Of a stretch of 5,147 bases of DNA, positions 5,031 through 5,147 are shown one piece after another (position 1 is the stretch's first letter; every line of letters begins with the position of its first letter). Position numbers and translations under genes: made by a program. The notes under the pieces were generated by a model. It made no database searches, was not told where the DNA came from, and saw only the letters and a list, made by a program, of their open reading frames with translations. This DNA comes from Planctomycetales bacterium (GTDB lineage Bacteria > Planctomycetota > Planctomycetia > Pirellulales > Thermoguttaceae): NCBI GenBank assembly GCA_007122045.1, contig SKJM01000621.1, positions 1 to 5,147 on the forward strand. Direction: 5' to 3'.

Positions 5031-5147
5031 CCCCACGCGTTCGAAGGTCCGCCACAGCTTCCAAGAGCCTTTCCAAATCCTCCTCGCTGTGCGTCGCCAT
5101 CAGCGCGACTCGGCGCACGTAGGCTTGGCCCGTGTCGATGGCGATCC
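4981..5147 (-). CDS. C-terminal end of a PLP enzyme, probably alpha-oxoamine synthase family (BioF/KBL-like)
   Basis: Only the last 54 residues are in the window, read from the right edge to TGA at 4983-4981. The segment VRRVALMATHSEEDLERLLE has the arrangement that closes fold-type I PLP enzymes of the alpha-oxoamine synthase family: a short beta-strand, a Thr/Ser-His turn, then a helix starting Glu-Glu-Asp-Leu. This family includes 8-amino-7-oxononanoate synthase of biotin synthesis and 2-amino-3-ketobutyrate CoA ligase. A further 14 or so residues (PAAAEVEAGFVRGG) follow. The catalytic lysine and active-site motifs lie outside the window, so the exact enzyme cannot be named, and another aminotransferase-like protein is possible. 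It converges on the GmrSD-type gene and their ends overlap by 50 bp. Confidence 0.55.
   Translation of the reverse strand, partial: IAIDTGQAYVRRVALMATHSEEDLERLLEAVADLRTRGVIPAAAEVEAGFVRGG

Overview
The window looks like high-GC bacterial chromosome, most likely from a planctomycete. This is an inference from three things: the style of the FtsX-type permease N-terminus, the scattered GGGGACnGTCCCC palindromes, and the Lys/Glu-Thr-Ala repeat peptide at the start of a small gene. No rRNA or other taxonomic marker is present.

Left part, minus strand (1-1488). A LolD/MacB-type ABC transporter ATPase (1488 to 808) is followed after 10 bp by the N-terminal 265 residues of its FtsX/MacB-type permease partner (797 to the window edge). 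They form an operon that probably makes one inner-membrane complex acting on the periplasm or cell envelope. The permease frame is open to the window edge. Its last visible stretch contains a copy of the palindromic repeat, read in frame.

Middle (1489-2205). About 0.7 kb without a convincing gene. It holds a divergent intergenic region with possible -10 boxes, a degenerate inverted copy of the repeat, a large inverted repeat (1974-2055) and three tandem 25-bp units (2044-2117) built on GGGGACTGTCCCC. Next is a plus-strand gene (2206-2835) with a good ribosome binding site and a tri-codon minisatellite at its 5' end. It is interrupted at codon 79 by an in-frame TAG, after which the same frame continues as normal-looking coding sequence. 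I annotate it as a recently broken (or read-through) gene of unrecognised function. A small hairpin plus T-run follows it.

Right part (2836-5147). The sequence becomes clearly less GC-rich: about 56% by hand count over 2881-3240 and about 63% over 3601-3720, against about 82% over 241-360. A spacer of about 0.4 kb leads to a 593-residue GmrSD-type protein (DUF262 plus DUF1524 HNH-like domain; 3249-5030). This is a candidate stand-alone DNA-modification-sensing restriction or phage-defence nuclease. It appears to lose its natural C-terminus and ends in a proline-rich tail. That tail is antisense to the 3' end of a converging minus-strand gene (5147 to 4981), whose 54 visible residues look like the C-terminus of an alpha-oxoamine synthase (BioF/KBL-like) PLP enzyme.

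Apart from the two transporter genes, the genes show no obvious common pathway. The layout suggests a host backbone (transporter, PLP enzyme) into which repeats and an accessory defence gene have been placed.
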